From RYN-230 sp963834515 (GTDB lineage: Bacteria > Actinomycetota > Actinomycetes > Streptosporangiales > Streptosporangiaceae): DNA of 64,000 nt. Below are positions 18,142-26,488 of the stretch, piece after piece (the stretch's first letter is position 1; each line of letters begins with the position of its first letter). The notes under the pieces are model-generated. The model searched no databases and had not been told where the DNA came from. It saw nothing but the letters and a program-made list of their open reading frames with translations. The position numbers and the translations under genes are program-made. The stretch is from the NCBI GenBank assembly GCA_963834515.1, contig CAWICB010000007.1:1302001-1366000 (forward strand), read 5' to 3'.

Positions 18142-19106
18142 GCCGCGTGCTGGTGACCGGCGGGTCCGGCTATCTGGGCACGCAGCTGACCGCTGCGCTG
18201 CTGCGCGACGGGCGTCAGGTGCGCGCGACGGTGCGATCCCCGGAGCACGAGGGCGATGTGCGTGCGGCGGTGCGCCGCGGCGACGCCGACGACAGCGGGC
18301 TGCAAGTCGTCACCGCCGGGCTGACCGCCGACGAGGGCTGGGCTGCCGCGGTGGCCGGCTGCGAGGAAGTCCACCACACCGCCTCGCCAATGATCCAGTC
18401 TGACGACCCCGATGAGGTAATCGTTCCCGCCCGTGACGGCACGCTGCGTGTCCTGCGGGCCGCGTGCGACGCTGGTGCCCGGCGTGTCGTGCTGACCTCG
18501 TCGTTCGCGGCCGTCGGTTACTCACCAAAGCCGGGCGCCGAGTACACCGAGGCCGACTGGACCGACCCCGACACGCCCGGCCTTCCGGCCTATCCGCGGT
18601 CCAAGACGATCGCCGAGCGGACCGCGTGGGACTTCATCGAACGTGAGGGTGGCGACACCGAGCTGGTCGTGGTCAACCCCACGTTCATCCTCGGCCCGAC
18701 ACTGACGGCGCAAGCGCGTTCGTCCTTGCAGCTGACCAAGGCGATGCTGGACGGGACGATGCCCGTAGTGCGACGCCAGCGCTTCGGTGTCGCCGACGTC
18801 CGTGACGTGGCCGATCTGCACATCCGCGTCATGGCCGCGCCTGGGGCGGCCGGCCAGCGGTACCTGGCCCTGGCCGACGGGCCGACCATCAGCTTCCTGC
18901 AGATGGCCCAGATCCTGCGCGACCGGCTCGGCCCGCTGGCCGAGCGAGTACCAACCGAAGAGGCACCAGGACCGGAGCCACCCCGGCTGATCATCCACAA
19001 TGACCGCGCCAAGCAGGAGCTCGGATGGCGCCCACGCCCAGCCGGGACCACGATCGTTGAAACCGCCGAGAGCCTGCGCGACCTCGGCCTGCTGGAAAGA
19101 CGATGA
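18138..19106 (+). CDS. NAD(P)-dependent epimerase/reductase (extended SDR)
   Basis: 322 residues of the atypical extended SDR group that contains dihydroflavonol 4-reductases and epimerases. The Rossmann motif VTGGSGYLGTQ is at residues 5-15. DEVIVPARDGTLRVLRAACDAGARRVVLTSS is around 85-115. The YxxxK pair lies in AYPRSKTIAERTAWDF, and NPTFILGP is near 175. The start ATG overlaps the MerR stop. The substrate is unknown; pairing with a MerR regulator suggests an inducible detoxification or carbonyl-reduction role. Confidence 0.85.
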   Translation: MSRVLVTGGSGYLGTQLTAALLRDGRQVRATVRSPEHEGDVRAAVRRGDADDSGLQVVTAGLTADEGWAAAVAGCEEVHHTASPMIQSDDPDEVIVPARDGTLRVLRAACDAGARRVVLTSSFAAVGYSPKPGAEYTEADWTDPDTPGLPAYPRSKTIAERTAWDFIEREGGDTELVVVNPTFILGPTLTAQARSSLQLTKAMLDGTMPVVRRQRFGVADVRDVADLHIRVMAAPGAAGQRYLALADGPTISFLQMAQILRDRLGPLAERVPTEEAPGPEPPRLIIHNDRAKQELGWRPRPAGTTIVETAESLRDLGLLERR

Positions 19107-19157
19107 GAACGGACATCGGCCCGGGGACGGACTGCCCGCAGGCCCTGTCCGAAGCGG

Positions 19158-19562
19158 TCAGGGCCTGAGCAGCTCGCCGGCCAGGGCCTCGACGCGGGCG
19201 CGGATCTGGTCGCGGATCCGGCGGACGGTGCCGATGTCCTGCCCGGCGGGGTCGGGGAGGTCCCAGTCTTCGTAGCGTTTGCCGGGGTAGAACGGGCAGG
19301 CGTCGCCACAGCCCATGGTGATGACCACGTCGGCGGCCTGGACCTGGCCGGTCGTGAGGGGCTTGGGGAACTCGTGGGAAATGTCGAGGCCAATCTCGGC
19401 CATGGCCGCGATCACGGCGGGGTTCAGCTGGTCAGCTGGCTGTGATCCGGCGGACGTGACGTGGATGCGCCCGCCGGCTTGCTGGTCCAGCAGGGCGGCC
19501 GCCATCTGGGAACGGCCTGCGTTGTGGGTGCAGACGAACAGGACTTCGGGAATGTCGGCCAT
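19158..19562 (-). CDS. arsC: arsenate reductase, low-molecular-weight phosphatase type
   Basis: Reduces arsenate to arsenite using a thioredoxin-type electron donor. The 134 residues start at ATG 19562, with AGGAGG upstream. The P-loop VCTHNAGRSQMA (Cys about residue 11) is followed by GSQPADQLNPAVIAAMAEIGLDIS, ADVVITMGCGDACPFYPGKRYEDW (redox Cys pair and Asp loop) and LPDPAGQDI. It is the last gene of the arsM-aquaporin-arsC group on the minus strand, 18 nt after the aquaporin stop. Working with the upstream aquaporin, its product arsenite could leave by facilitated diffusion. Confidence 0.93.
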   Translation of the reverse strand: MADIPEVLFVCTHNAGRSQMAAALLDQQAGGRIHVTSAGSQPADQLNPAVIAAMAEIGLDISHEFPKPLTTGQVQAADVVITMGCGDACPFYPGKRYEDWDLPDPAGQDIGTVRRIRDQIRARVEALAGELLRP

Positions 19563-19579
19563 GCCAGGTGCCTCCTTGG

Positions 19580-20299
19580 TCAGCCAGCGAGCTGGGCCGT
19601 CTGCCCGGCAGGCGCCGCGGCCGGCCGGGCCGGGTACAGGGCGATGGCCAGCAGGGTGCCGATCACACCGCCGGCCAGCTGAGCGGCGACGAACGCGGGC
19701 ACCGACGCCGGGGAAATCCCGGCATAGGTGCTGGTGAAGGCCCGGCCAATGGTGACGGCCGGGTTGGCGAACGAGGTAGAGGCGGTGAACCAATAGGCCG
19801 CGCCGATCCAGGCACCGACCGCCCAGGCCACATGCTGAAGGCGGCCGGTCCGGGCCAGGCTGACGATGACGAACAGCAGGCCAGCCGTCGCGACGACTTC
19901 ACTGAGCAGGATCGGCCCGCCGCCGCGGTGGTGCTGTGAGGCACGGAGAACGGGTTCGGCGAACATGGCATCAGCCAGCGCCGTCCCGGCGACAGCCCCG
20001 GCCACCTGGCACGCCATGACGGCCACGGCCTGGCCCAGGCTGTAGCGGTGCGGGGTGTGGCGGCCCAGGACCCAGTCCGCGGCGGTGACGACCGGGTTGA
20101 ACTGCGCACCCCCGGCCTGGATGAAGACCACGATGAGCACGGCCAGGCCGAGCGCGGTCACTACCGAGTTGACCAGCAGCCGCAGCGCACCATCAGTGGT
20201 GAGCCGGGTGGCGGCGATACCCGAGCCGACGACGACCGCGACCAGCAGGCCGGTGCCGGTGAACTCGGCCGCCAGCCGCCTGCCCAGGGCAGCGTTCAT
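19580..20299 (-). CDS. aqpS: aquaporin/glyceroporin in the arsenic operon (AqpS-like)
   Basis: 239 residues with six TM segments and two half-helix pore motifs, QFNPVVT (near residue 68) and FANPAVT (near 177), so the first NPA is altered to NPV. GTGLLVAVVVGSGIA forms TM1. Members of this group in ars operons serve as arsenite exit channels instead of ArsB/Acr3 pumps, as known for rhizobial AqpS. No ArsB or Acr3 gene is present here, which agrees. Its ATG overlaps the arsM stop by 4 nt. Confidence 0.85.
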   Translation of the reverse strand: MNAALGRRLAAEFTGTGLLVAVVVGSGIAATRLTTDGALRLLVNSVVTALGLAVLIVVFIQAGGAQFNPVVTAADWVLGRHTPHRYSLGQAVAVMACQVAGAVAGTALADAMFAEPVLRASQHHRGGGPILLSEVVATAGLLFVIVSLARTGRLQHVAWAVGAWIGAAYWFTASTSFANPAVTIGRAFTSTYAGISPASVPAFVAAQLAGGVIGTLLAIALYPARPAAAPAGQTAQLAG

Positions 20300-21165
20300 G
20301 ACCGGGCGGCGGGTTTGACGGCCCGGACGATTGCCGCGTGCATGCCCGGCGCCGCTTCGGCCGTGAAGGTCACCGACGCCGCCCCGAACCCGGCCGCGGC
20401 CAGCCCGTCCAGGTACTCGGTACGGGACAGCGCCCCGGCGATGCAGCCGACGTAGGAACCCGCCGCCGCCCGCTCGGCCGGGGACAGGTGATCTTCAGCC
20501 ACCACGTCGGAGATGCCGATCCGCCCGCCGGGGACCAGGACGCGGAACATCTCGGCCAGCACCGCGGGCTTGTCGGTGGACAGGTTGATCACGCAATTGG
20601 AGATCACCACATCCACCGACTCGTCGGCCAGCGGCAGGTCCTCGATCTGGCCGTGGCGGAACTCCACATTGGCCGCTCCGGCCTTGGCCGCGTTCTGCCG
20701 GGCCAGCTGGAGCATGTCATCGGTCATGTCCACCCCGTAGGCGAAGCCGGACGGCCCCACCCGCCGGGCCGACAGCAGCACATCGATCCCGCCACCCGAG
20801 CCCAGGTCCAGCACCCGCTCACCCTCGCGCAGCTCCGCCACCGCCAGCGGGTTACCGCAGCCCAGGCTGGCCAGCACCGCATCCTCCGGCAGCCCGTCCG
20901 TCTCACCCTCGGCATAAAGGCGGCCACCAAAGCGGCCGGCGCTGTCCAGCGCCGCCGGCCCGGGCCCGTGCTGGCCGCCGCAGCACGAGGACGTGTCACA
21001 GCACCCCGAGGTGCCCGCCGCGGCGGCTGCCGCCTCAGCTCCGGTCCCGCAGCAGGAAGGACCGCAGCCACACCCGGGATCGTGCTGATGCAGCACGGCC
21101 CGGGCCGCTTCGCCGTAGCGGATCCGGACCTGCTCGGCCAGCCCGGCGGTCGTCTCGTCACTCAT
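20296..21165 (-). CDS. arsM: arsenite S-adenosylmethionine methyltransferase
   Basis: Methylates As(III) stepwise to volatile or less toxic methylarsenicals. The 289 residues include a Cys-rich N-terminal stretch CGCGPSCCG and TSGCCDTSSCCGG (around 30-65). Next come GNPLAVAELREGERVLDLGSGGGIDVLLSA (SAM motif I), YGVDMTDDMLQLARQNA, and then the conserved catalytic cysteines in VISNCVINLS and YVGCIAGA. The ATG at 21165 has GAGGGA upstream. It heads the arsM-aquaporin-arsC operon and faces arsR across an 84-bp region with two repeated operator-like sites. Confidence 0.95.
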   Translation of the reverse strand: MSDETTAGLAEQVRIRYGEAARAVLHQHDPGCGCGPSCCGTGAEAAAAAAGTSGCCDTSSCCGGQHGPGPAALDSAGRFGGRLYAEGETDGLPEDAVLASLGCGNPLAVAELREGERVLDLGSGGGIDVLLSARRVGPSGFAYGVDMTDDMLQLARQNAAKAGAANVEFRHGQIEDLPLADESVDVVISNCVINLSTDKPAVLAEMFRVLVPGGRIGISDVVAEDHLSPAERAAAGSYVGCIAGALSRTEYLDGLAAAGFGAASVTFTAEAAPGMHAAIVRAVKPAARS

Positions 21166-21178
21166 CCCAGGTCCCTCA

Positions 21179-21230
21179 CATAGACGACTGTCGATGGCTA
21201 CCCTGCCGCAGACATAGACAGATGTCAATG
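21179..21230. promoter_or_regulatory. two ArsR-box-like operators between arsM and arsR
   Basis: CATAGACGACTGTCGATG (21179-21196) and CATAGACAGATGTCAATG (21213-21230) share 14 of 18 bases and are 34 bp apart. Each is an imperfect inverted repeat around TGTC/GACA. They fill the divergent intergenic region, where ArsR could repress both directions. Confidence 0.65.
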
Positions 21231-21249
21231 CCTGCGGCATACTGGCCAC

Positions 21250-21618
21250 GTGACCAACACCCCCGTCATCGAGACCGCGGCCAGGCCGCCAGCCACCATG
21301 GACACCTGCTGTGCGCCGCTGCTGCGCGAGCCGATCAGCGCGGATCAGGCCACCGTCCTGGCCCGGCTGCTCAAGGCCCTGGCCGACCCGACCCGGCTGC
21401 GCCTGGTCTCGATGGTGGCCGCCCACCAAGACGGCGAAGCGTGCGTCTGCGAGCTGACCGAACCACTCGGCCTCACCCAGCCCACCATCTCCCACCACCT
21501 CAAGATCCTGGTCGAGGCCGGGATCTTCACCCGCGACAAGCGCGGCGTCTGGGCCTATTACGCACTCGTCCCGGCAGCCATGAACGCACTCTCAGCCATG
21601 CTCAGCCCGGCGGGCTGA
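21250..21618 (+). CDS. arsR: ArsR-family As(III)-responsive repressor
   Basis: 122-residue winged-helix dimer. LARLLKALADPTRLRLVSMVAAHQDGEACVCELTEPLGLTQPTISHHLKILVEAGIFTRDKRGVWAYYALVPAAMNALS spans residues 38-115. The CVCEL box in the recognition region carries the two cysteines of the classic ELCVCDL arsenic site, and an N-terminal TCCAP cysteine pair could supply a third ligand. The start is GTG at 21250. Divergent to arsM and close to the two operator-like sites, it probably controls both units. Confidence 0.93.
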   Translation: MTNTPVIETAARPPATMDTCCAPLLREPISADQATVLARLLKALADPTRLRLVSMVAAHQDGEACVCELTEPLGLTQPTISHHLKILVEAGIFTRDKRGVWAYYALVPAAMNALSAMLSPAG

Positions 21619-21711
21619 CGCCGTCGGTGCTCAGGGCTCCGGTGAGCGTGGCCCAGAGATCCGTTAGCCGCCTGGCCTCGGCGCGGGGCCCGTCACCGCG
21701 GGGATCGATGA

Positions 21712-21897
21712 TGCTGCCAACTCGCGTTTCTCTACGAGGACGACGGTGTCGCCCTGGACGACAGCGGCTTTTCAAGAGCGATCTACCTGGAGCTGAAGAC
21801 CGGCGACGTCGAAGCCATGAGGCAGCAGATTGTGGACCTGTCCAGGTATGAGGGGACCGAGCACGGCGAGCAGTTCGCCGGGAAGGCGTTTGAATGA
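21712..21897 (+). pseudogene. 3' remnant of an unidentified gene
   Basis: An open frame without a start codon begins right after a stop at 21709 and reads QLAFLYEDDGVALDDSGFSRAIYLELKTGDVEAMRQQIVDLSRYEGTEHGEQFAGKAFE. It ends in TGA overlapping the next ATG (ATGA). The composition and coupling to the next gene look like real coding sequence whose 5' part was lost. I do not recognise the family. Confidence 0.45.
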
Positions 21898-22343
21898 GCG
21901 AGCAGCCGACCGCCGGAGAGGCGCTCCGGGCGCTGGAGCCCCTGGTAGGTGAGTGGGCCGTCGAAGCGAGCGGGCCGGATGGGCAGCCGTGGCCCGGCCA
22001 GGGCCGGGCCAGCTTCCAGTGGCATCCGTCACGGGCGCACCTGGTCCAGCGGACTGTCACCGACGTGCCAGGCGCCCCGGACAGCACCTCGATCATCGGC
22101 TGTGATGCCGCCAACGGCAGCTTCATCCAGCTGTACAGCGACGAGCGCGGGGTGTGCCGTATCTACTCGATGCACATCGACGGCCGTGAGTGGACGCTCC
22201 AGCGTGACGGCGATCCGTTCCCGCAGCGTTTCGTGGCCGAGTTCAGCGGCGACGGGCGCACGGTCTCGGGCCGCTGGGAGAAGGCCGAGCACGGCGCCAG
22301 CTTCGCCATCGACTTCTACCTGACCTACCGCAAGATCGGATAG
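21894..22343 (+). CDS. DUF1579-like protein
   Basis: 149 residues. ALRALEPLVGEWAVEASGPDGQPW..GQGRASFQWHPSRAHLVQRTVTDVPGAPDSTSIIGCDAANGSFIQLYSDERGVCRIYSMHIDGREWTLQRDGDPFPQRFVAEFSGDGRTVSGRWEKAEHGASFAIDFYLTYRKI is a lipocalin-like beta barrel, as in DUF1579 and nitrobindin-like proteins. The W in LVGEW and the repeated WxxxxDG strands support this. No catalytic residues are obvious, and the ligand is unknown. It overlaps by 4 nt a truncated upstream frame and so was probably the second gene of an operon. Confidence 0.6.
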   Translation: MSEQPTAGEALRALEPLVGEWAVEASGPDGQPWPGQGRASFQWHPSRAHLVQRTVTDVPGAPDSTSIIGCDAANGSFIQLYSDERGVCRIYSMHIDGREWTLQRDGDPFPQRFVAEFSGDGRTVSGRWEKAEHGASFAIDFYLTYRKIG

Positions 22344-22445
22344 CCCCAGGTCGGGCGGCAGGCCGGGATCGAAGCGCAGCGGGCACCGGCACCCCGGCGG
22401 CGGGGGGCGGCGGGCGTGGCCTCCCCCTGGCACATCGATGACAAG

Positions 22446-22475
22446 TTGTGATAAACCTCCGGGCAAACCTTATAC
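22446..22475 (+). promoter_or_regulatory. candidate promoter of the peptide transporter operon
   Basis: TTGTGA (22446-22451) and TTATAC (22470-22475) are separated by 18 bp in a locally AT-richer stretch, about 95 bp before the chosen start of the binding-protein gene. The match is approximate. Confidence 0.35.
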
Positions 22476-22569
22476 GGCTGTTCAATAGGCTCACCCCAAC
22501 CCGCTACCAGGGCTTGTGTCATGCGGCGAGAACCGCCGGATGCGGTTAGCCCTGAAGGAGGTGGCCGCG

Positions 22570-24528
22570 ATGGCTCGACCGCAGACGGTTCAGGCACGGA
22601 AACTGGGGCCCGGCCGGTGGGCCGGCCAGACGGCGGCACGATCGCGAGTGCGGCCAGCACGCGTACCGCGCCGGGCCATGGCGCTGGCCGTGTGCGCGGT
22701 GGCCGCAGCCATCGGCCTGGCCGCCTGCAGCAAGGCCAGCCCCGAAGGGTCGATCTCCAACTCCTCGGGGGCGTTCGGCTCGGTGCCCGCTGCCAGCGGC
22801 ACGCCGCAGGCCGGCACCATCACCTGGGCCCTGTCCCCCGGCTCCGCGCCCACCTGGATCTTCCCGGTGACACCGGGTGCCAACCTGTCGACCACCGACA
22901 CCAGCAGCTTCCAGTACGAGATGTGGCGGCCGCTGTACTGGTTCGGCAACGGGGTCAGCCCGACGCTGGTGCCGTCCATGAGCCTGGCCTACTCGCCGGT
23001 GTACTCCAACGGCGACAAGACGGTGACGGTCCGGATGAAGACCAACTACCGGTGGTCAAACGGCCAGCCACTGACCTCGAAGGACGCACTGTTCTACATC
23101 GACATGGTCCGGGCCGGCGTGCTGGAAAGCGGGTCGAACTGGGGGTACTACACCCCGCACATCGGGATACCCGATCAGGTCGTCAGCGCCAGCACGCCGA
23201 ACGCCTCAACCCTGGTGCTCAACCTGAACAAGCCGGTCAACCCCTTGTGGTTCACCGATGACGAGCTGTACTACGTCCAGCCGATGCCCGCCCAGGCCTG
23301 GGCCAAGGCGTCCCCGAACGGCCCGATCCTGGACTTCACCAATCCGGCCAACGCGAAGAAGATCTACAACTTCCTGGCCAAGGAATCCGGCTCCACGGGC
23401 ACTTACGCGACGAACCCGCTGTGGCAGGTGGTGGACGGCCCATACCGGCTGACCTCGTTCAACAACACCACTGGTGGCTACACCATGGTGCCGAACCCGA
23501 CCTACGGCGGGCCGAAATCGGCGAAGGTGCCGACCCTGCAGGCGATCCCCTACACCTCGGACACCGCCGAATTCAACGCCGTCCTGGCCAAGAGCATTGA
23601 CATCGGCTACATGCCGCTGAGTGACGTGCCCCAGCTCAACGCCGTCAAGGCGGCGGGATACCACGTGTTCGGCTACCCAGGCTGGGGATTCGCGTACGCG
23701 AACTACAACTTCGCCGACAAGACCGGCGACTTCAACAACATCATTAATCAGCTCTACATCCGGCAGGCGCTGGCCCACCTGGAAGACGAGGAGGGCTACA
23801 TCAAAGCCTTCTTCCATGGCGCCGGCGGCCTCGCGTATGGGCCGATTCCCTCGGTGCCCGCCTCGCCGTACACCCCGGCCGACGCGCTGAAGAACCCGTA
23901 TCCGTACAGCGTCAGCGCGGCGGCCAGCCTGCTGAAGTCGCACGGCTGGACGGTGGTACCCGGCGGCACCAGCACCTGCGCCAAGCCAGGCACCGGCCCG
24001 GGTGAATGTGGGGCCGGCATCCCGGCCGGCACCAAGCTGGCCTTCAACGTGCTCTACGCCAGCGACCCGGTCATCTTCGGTGAGCAGCTGACCGCCTGGG
24101 CATCGGACGCGAAGAAGGTCGGCATCAACATCACACTGGAGAGCGGCACGTTCAACCACGTCATCACCGTCGCTGACGACCCGGGGTCGCCGAAGACCAT
24201 CAACCAGTGGGCCGTGTCGGTGTACGGCGGCTACACCGACGCCTACTACCCGACGACCATGGGCATCTTCAGCACCGGCGGGTCCTTCAACGGCGGGTTC
24301 TACACCAGCCCCCAGGCCGACAAGCTGATCAACGCGTCGGTCACCAGCAGCAACCCCGCCGCGGTCAAGTCCGAGGCGTCCTACCTCACGCAGCAGCAGC
24401 CCAGCCTGTTCCAGCCCAACTACGACGAGATCATCGTGTGGAAGGACAACGTCTCCGGGCAGCCGGCCGCCATCAAGGCCATGACCCAGTACTTCCTGAA
24501 CACCGAGCTGATGTACCTGACCAAGTAG
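22570..24528 (+). CDS. oligopeptide ABC transporter substrate-binding lipoprotein
   Basis: Family 5 extracellular solute-binding protein of 652 residues. ATG 22570 is chosen because AAGGAGG lies about 9 nt upstream. A long N-terminal extension precedes a signal peptide (ALAVCAVAAAIGLAACSK) with lipobox LAAC, so it is a lipoprotein. SBP_bac_5 features include SYSPVYSNGDKTVTVRMKTNYRWSNGQPLTSKDALFYIDMV, WQVVDGPYRLTSFN and LYIRQALAHLEDEEGYIKAFFHGAGGLAYGPIPSVP. It delivers peptides, or other solutes of this broad family, to the two permeases encoded directly downstream. Confidence 0.9.
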   Translation: MARPQTVQARKLGPGRWAGQTAARSRVRPARVPRRAMALAVCAVAAAIGLAACSKASPEGSISNSSGAFGSVPAASGTPQAGTITWALSPGSAPTWIFPVTPGANLSTTDTSSFQYEMWRPLYWFGNGVSPTLVPSMSLAYSPVYSNGDKTVTVRMKTNYRWSNGQPLTSKDALFYIDMVRAGVLESGSNWGYYTPHIGIPDQVVSASTPNASTLVLNLNKPVNPLWFTDDELYYVQPMPAQAWAKASPNGPILDFTNPANAKKIYNFLAKESGSTGTYATNPLWQVVDGPYRLTSFNNTTGGYTMVPNPTYGGPKSAKVPTLQAIPYTSDTAEFNAVLAKSIDIGYMPLSDVPQLNAVKAAGYHVFGYPGWGFAYANYNFADKTGDFNNIINQLYIRQALAHLEDEEGYIKAFFHGAGGLAYGPIPSVPASPYTPADALKNPYPYSVSAAASLLKSHGWTVVPGGTSTCAKPGTGPGECGAGIPAGTKLAFNVLYASDPVIFGEQLTAWASDAKKVGINITLESGTFNHVITVADDPGSPKTINQWAVSVYGGYTDAYYPTTMGIFSTGGSFNGGFYTSPQADKLINASVTSSNPAAVKSEASYLTQQQPSLFQPNYDEIIVWKDNVSGQPAAIKAMTQYFLNTELMYLTK

Positions 24529-24541
24529 CCCGGGGCGAAGT

Positions 24542-25489
24542 ATGACGGCTTACCTGATCCGCCGCACGGCGACCGCGATCGTGGTGCTCATCGGCGTCTC
24601 GATCTTCATTTTCTTCATGCTGCACGTGATCTACCCCACGCCCGCCATCGACGTGCTCGGCCCGCACGCGAACAAGTTCTCCGTCGCGCAGTGGAATAAG
24701 CAGCACGGCTTCGACGACCCGTGGATCGAGCAGTACCTGCGCTACCTCAACCAGCTGCTGCACGGGAACCTCGGGTACTCCTACAAGCTGAACCAGAGCG
24801 TGGCCGCCCTGTTCCGGGAGCGCTGGGTGCGCAGCGCCTACCTATCCGGCGTCACGCTCGTCCTGTCCGTGGTCATCGCGATCCCGCTGGGCATCTACCA
24901 GGCGGTCAGACGGAACACGGTGGGGGATGCCGTCGTCACGACGGGCGCGTTCGTGACCTACGCCATGCCGGACTTCTTCCTCTACCTGATCGCGATCCAG
25001 CTGTTTGCGATCTCCATTCCCATCTTCAGCTACGAGGGCCCGCAGACCACGTCGCTGATATCGATCATCCTGAACTGGCGCGCTATGACGCTGCCGATCG
25101 TCTGCCTGACCCTGCTGGACCTGGCCGGGTACTCGCGCTACATGCGCTCGGCGGCGATCGACACGCTGGCCCAGGACTACATCAAGGCGGCCCGGGCCAA
25201 GGGCCTGCCCGAGCGGCTGGTGCTGTGGCGGCACCTGATCCGCAACGCGTTCCTGCCGATGATCACCTTGATCGGGCTGTCCATCCCGGCCCTGCTGGCC
25301 GGCAACCTGATCTGCGAGGCGGTGTTCAACTTCCCGGGTCTCGGGCTGCTGTTCTACGACGCCCTGGGCACCGCCGACTACCCCGTCCTGCTCGCCTACA
25401 CGCTGGTCGGCGCCGTCTTGGTCGTCATAGGAAACTTCGTCGCGGACATCGCCCTGACGGTCGCCGACCCGCGGATCCGGCTCGTCTGA
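24542..25489 (+). CDS. oligopeptide ABC transporter permease (DppB/OppB type)
   Basis: 315 residues with about six TM helices and a large periplasmic loop after TM1 (residues 35-95). LIRRTATAIVVLIGVSIFIFFMLHV is the N-terminal signature helix. The EAA loop contacting the ATPase is KAARAKGLPERLVLWRHLIRNAFLPMIT (about 215-242), followed by the typical ending VFNFPGLGLLFYDALGTADYPVLL. It starts 13 nt after the binding-protein stop in a tight operon. Confidence 0.92.
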   Translation: MTAYLIRRTATAIVVLIGVSIFIFFMLHVIYPTPAIDVLGPHANKFSVAQWNKQHGFDDPWIEQYLRYLNQLLHGNLGYSYKLNQSVAALFRERWVRSAYLSGVTLVLSVVIAIPLGIYQAVRRNTVGDAVVTTGAFVTYAMPDFFLYLIAIQLFAISIPIFSYEGPQTTSLISIILNWRAMTLPIVCLTLLDLAGYSRYMRSAAIDTLAQDYIKAARAKGLPERLVLWRHLIRNAFLPMITLIGLSIPALLAGNLICEAVFNFPGLGLLFYDALGTADYPVLLAYTLVGAVLVVIGNFVADIALTVADPRIRLV

Positions 25490-25514
25490 GCCGCGCCAGC
25501 CAGGAGATGATCCC

Positions 25515-26432
25515 GTGAGCAACATCGCACCAGAACTTCCGCCACCGGGCCTGGAGCACGTCCCCGAGGGCGGCGCGGTTGGCCCGGTGCAGAGCGGCTG
25601 GCGGCTGGCGGCGCGCGAGTTCGCCCAGAACAAGCTCGCCGTCCTCGGGGTCGCCGCACTCATCTTCTTCGTGCTCTTCTGCTACCTCGGGCCGCTGGTC
25701 TACCACGGTGGGCTGACCTCCAGCCTGACCACCACCAACGTGCCGCCGAGCGCCGGGCATCCGCTGGGCACCGACAACCAGGGCTTCGATGTGCTCGAGG
25801 AGCTGATGATCGGTGGCCGGGCCGCGCTGGAGATCGGATTCCTGTCCGCGGTCATCGGGATGGTCTGGGGCGCGATCTGGGGCGCGGTGTCTGGCCTGGC
25901 CGGGGGGCTGCTCGACGGGTTCCTGATGCGGATCGTGGACGTGCTGCTGTCCATCCCGTTCCTGTTCGTGGTGCTCATCGTGGCGGTCCGCTACGGCGCC
26001 TCGATTCTCGGCCTCAGCGTGATCATCGGCATCTTCACCTGGCAGGTCCCGGCCCGGCTGGTCCGGGGGGAAGTGCTCACGCTCCGGGTGCGGGACTTCG
26101 TCGCCGCGGCCCGCGCCGCGGGATCCGGGCGGACCCGGCTGATCAACCGGCACCTGCTGCCCAACTCGCTCGGTGTGATCATCGTGACGGCCACGTTCAG
26201 CGTGGCCGACGCGATCCTGGCCGTCGCCACCCTCGGCTTCCTCGGCTTCGGCCTGCAGTACCCCAATTTTGACTGGGGCGACATGCTCAACAACGGGCTC
26301 AGCTACCTGCAGGACGGCTACTGGTGGCAGGTCTACCCGGTCGGGATCTGCATCATCGTGGTCGTGATGGCCTGCAACCTGCTGGGCGACGCGCTGCGGG
26401 ACGCGCTGGACGTCAGGCTGCGGCGCCGGTGA
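25515..26432 (+). CDS. oligopeptide ABC transporter permease (DppC/OppC type)
   Basis: 305 residues; start GTG 25515 after a GGAGATG sequence. The N-terminal WRLAAREFAQNKLAVLGVAALIFFVLFCYLGPL is the OppC_N segment. HPLGTDNQGFDVLEELMIGGRAALEIGFLSAVIGMVWGAIWGAVSGLAGGLLDGFLMRIVDVLLSIPFLF is the family core, and the EAA loop is AARAAGSGRTRLINRHLLPNSLGVIIV. It pairs with the preceding permease to form the channel. Confidence 0.92.
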   Translation: MSNIAPELPPPGLEHVPEGGAVGPVQSGWRLAAREFAQNKLAVLGVAALIFFVLFCYLGPLVYHGGLTSSLTTTNVPPSAGHPLGTDNQGFDVLEELMIGGRAALEIGFLSAVIGMVWGAIWGAVSGLAGGLLDGFLMRIVDVLLSIPFLFVVLIVAVRYGASILGLSVIIGIFTWQVPARLVRGEVLTLRVRDFVAAARAAGSGRTRLINRHLLPNSLGVIIVTATFSVADAILAVATLGFLGFGLQYPNFDWGDMLNNGLSYLQDGYWWQVYPVGICIIVVVMACNLLGDALRDALDVRLRRR

Positions 26433-26488
26433 GCACGATCCCGCCCCGGCCCGCCCGGTACCAGCCGCCGACCCAGGAGTAAGCCCGG

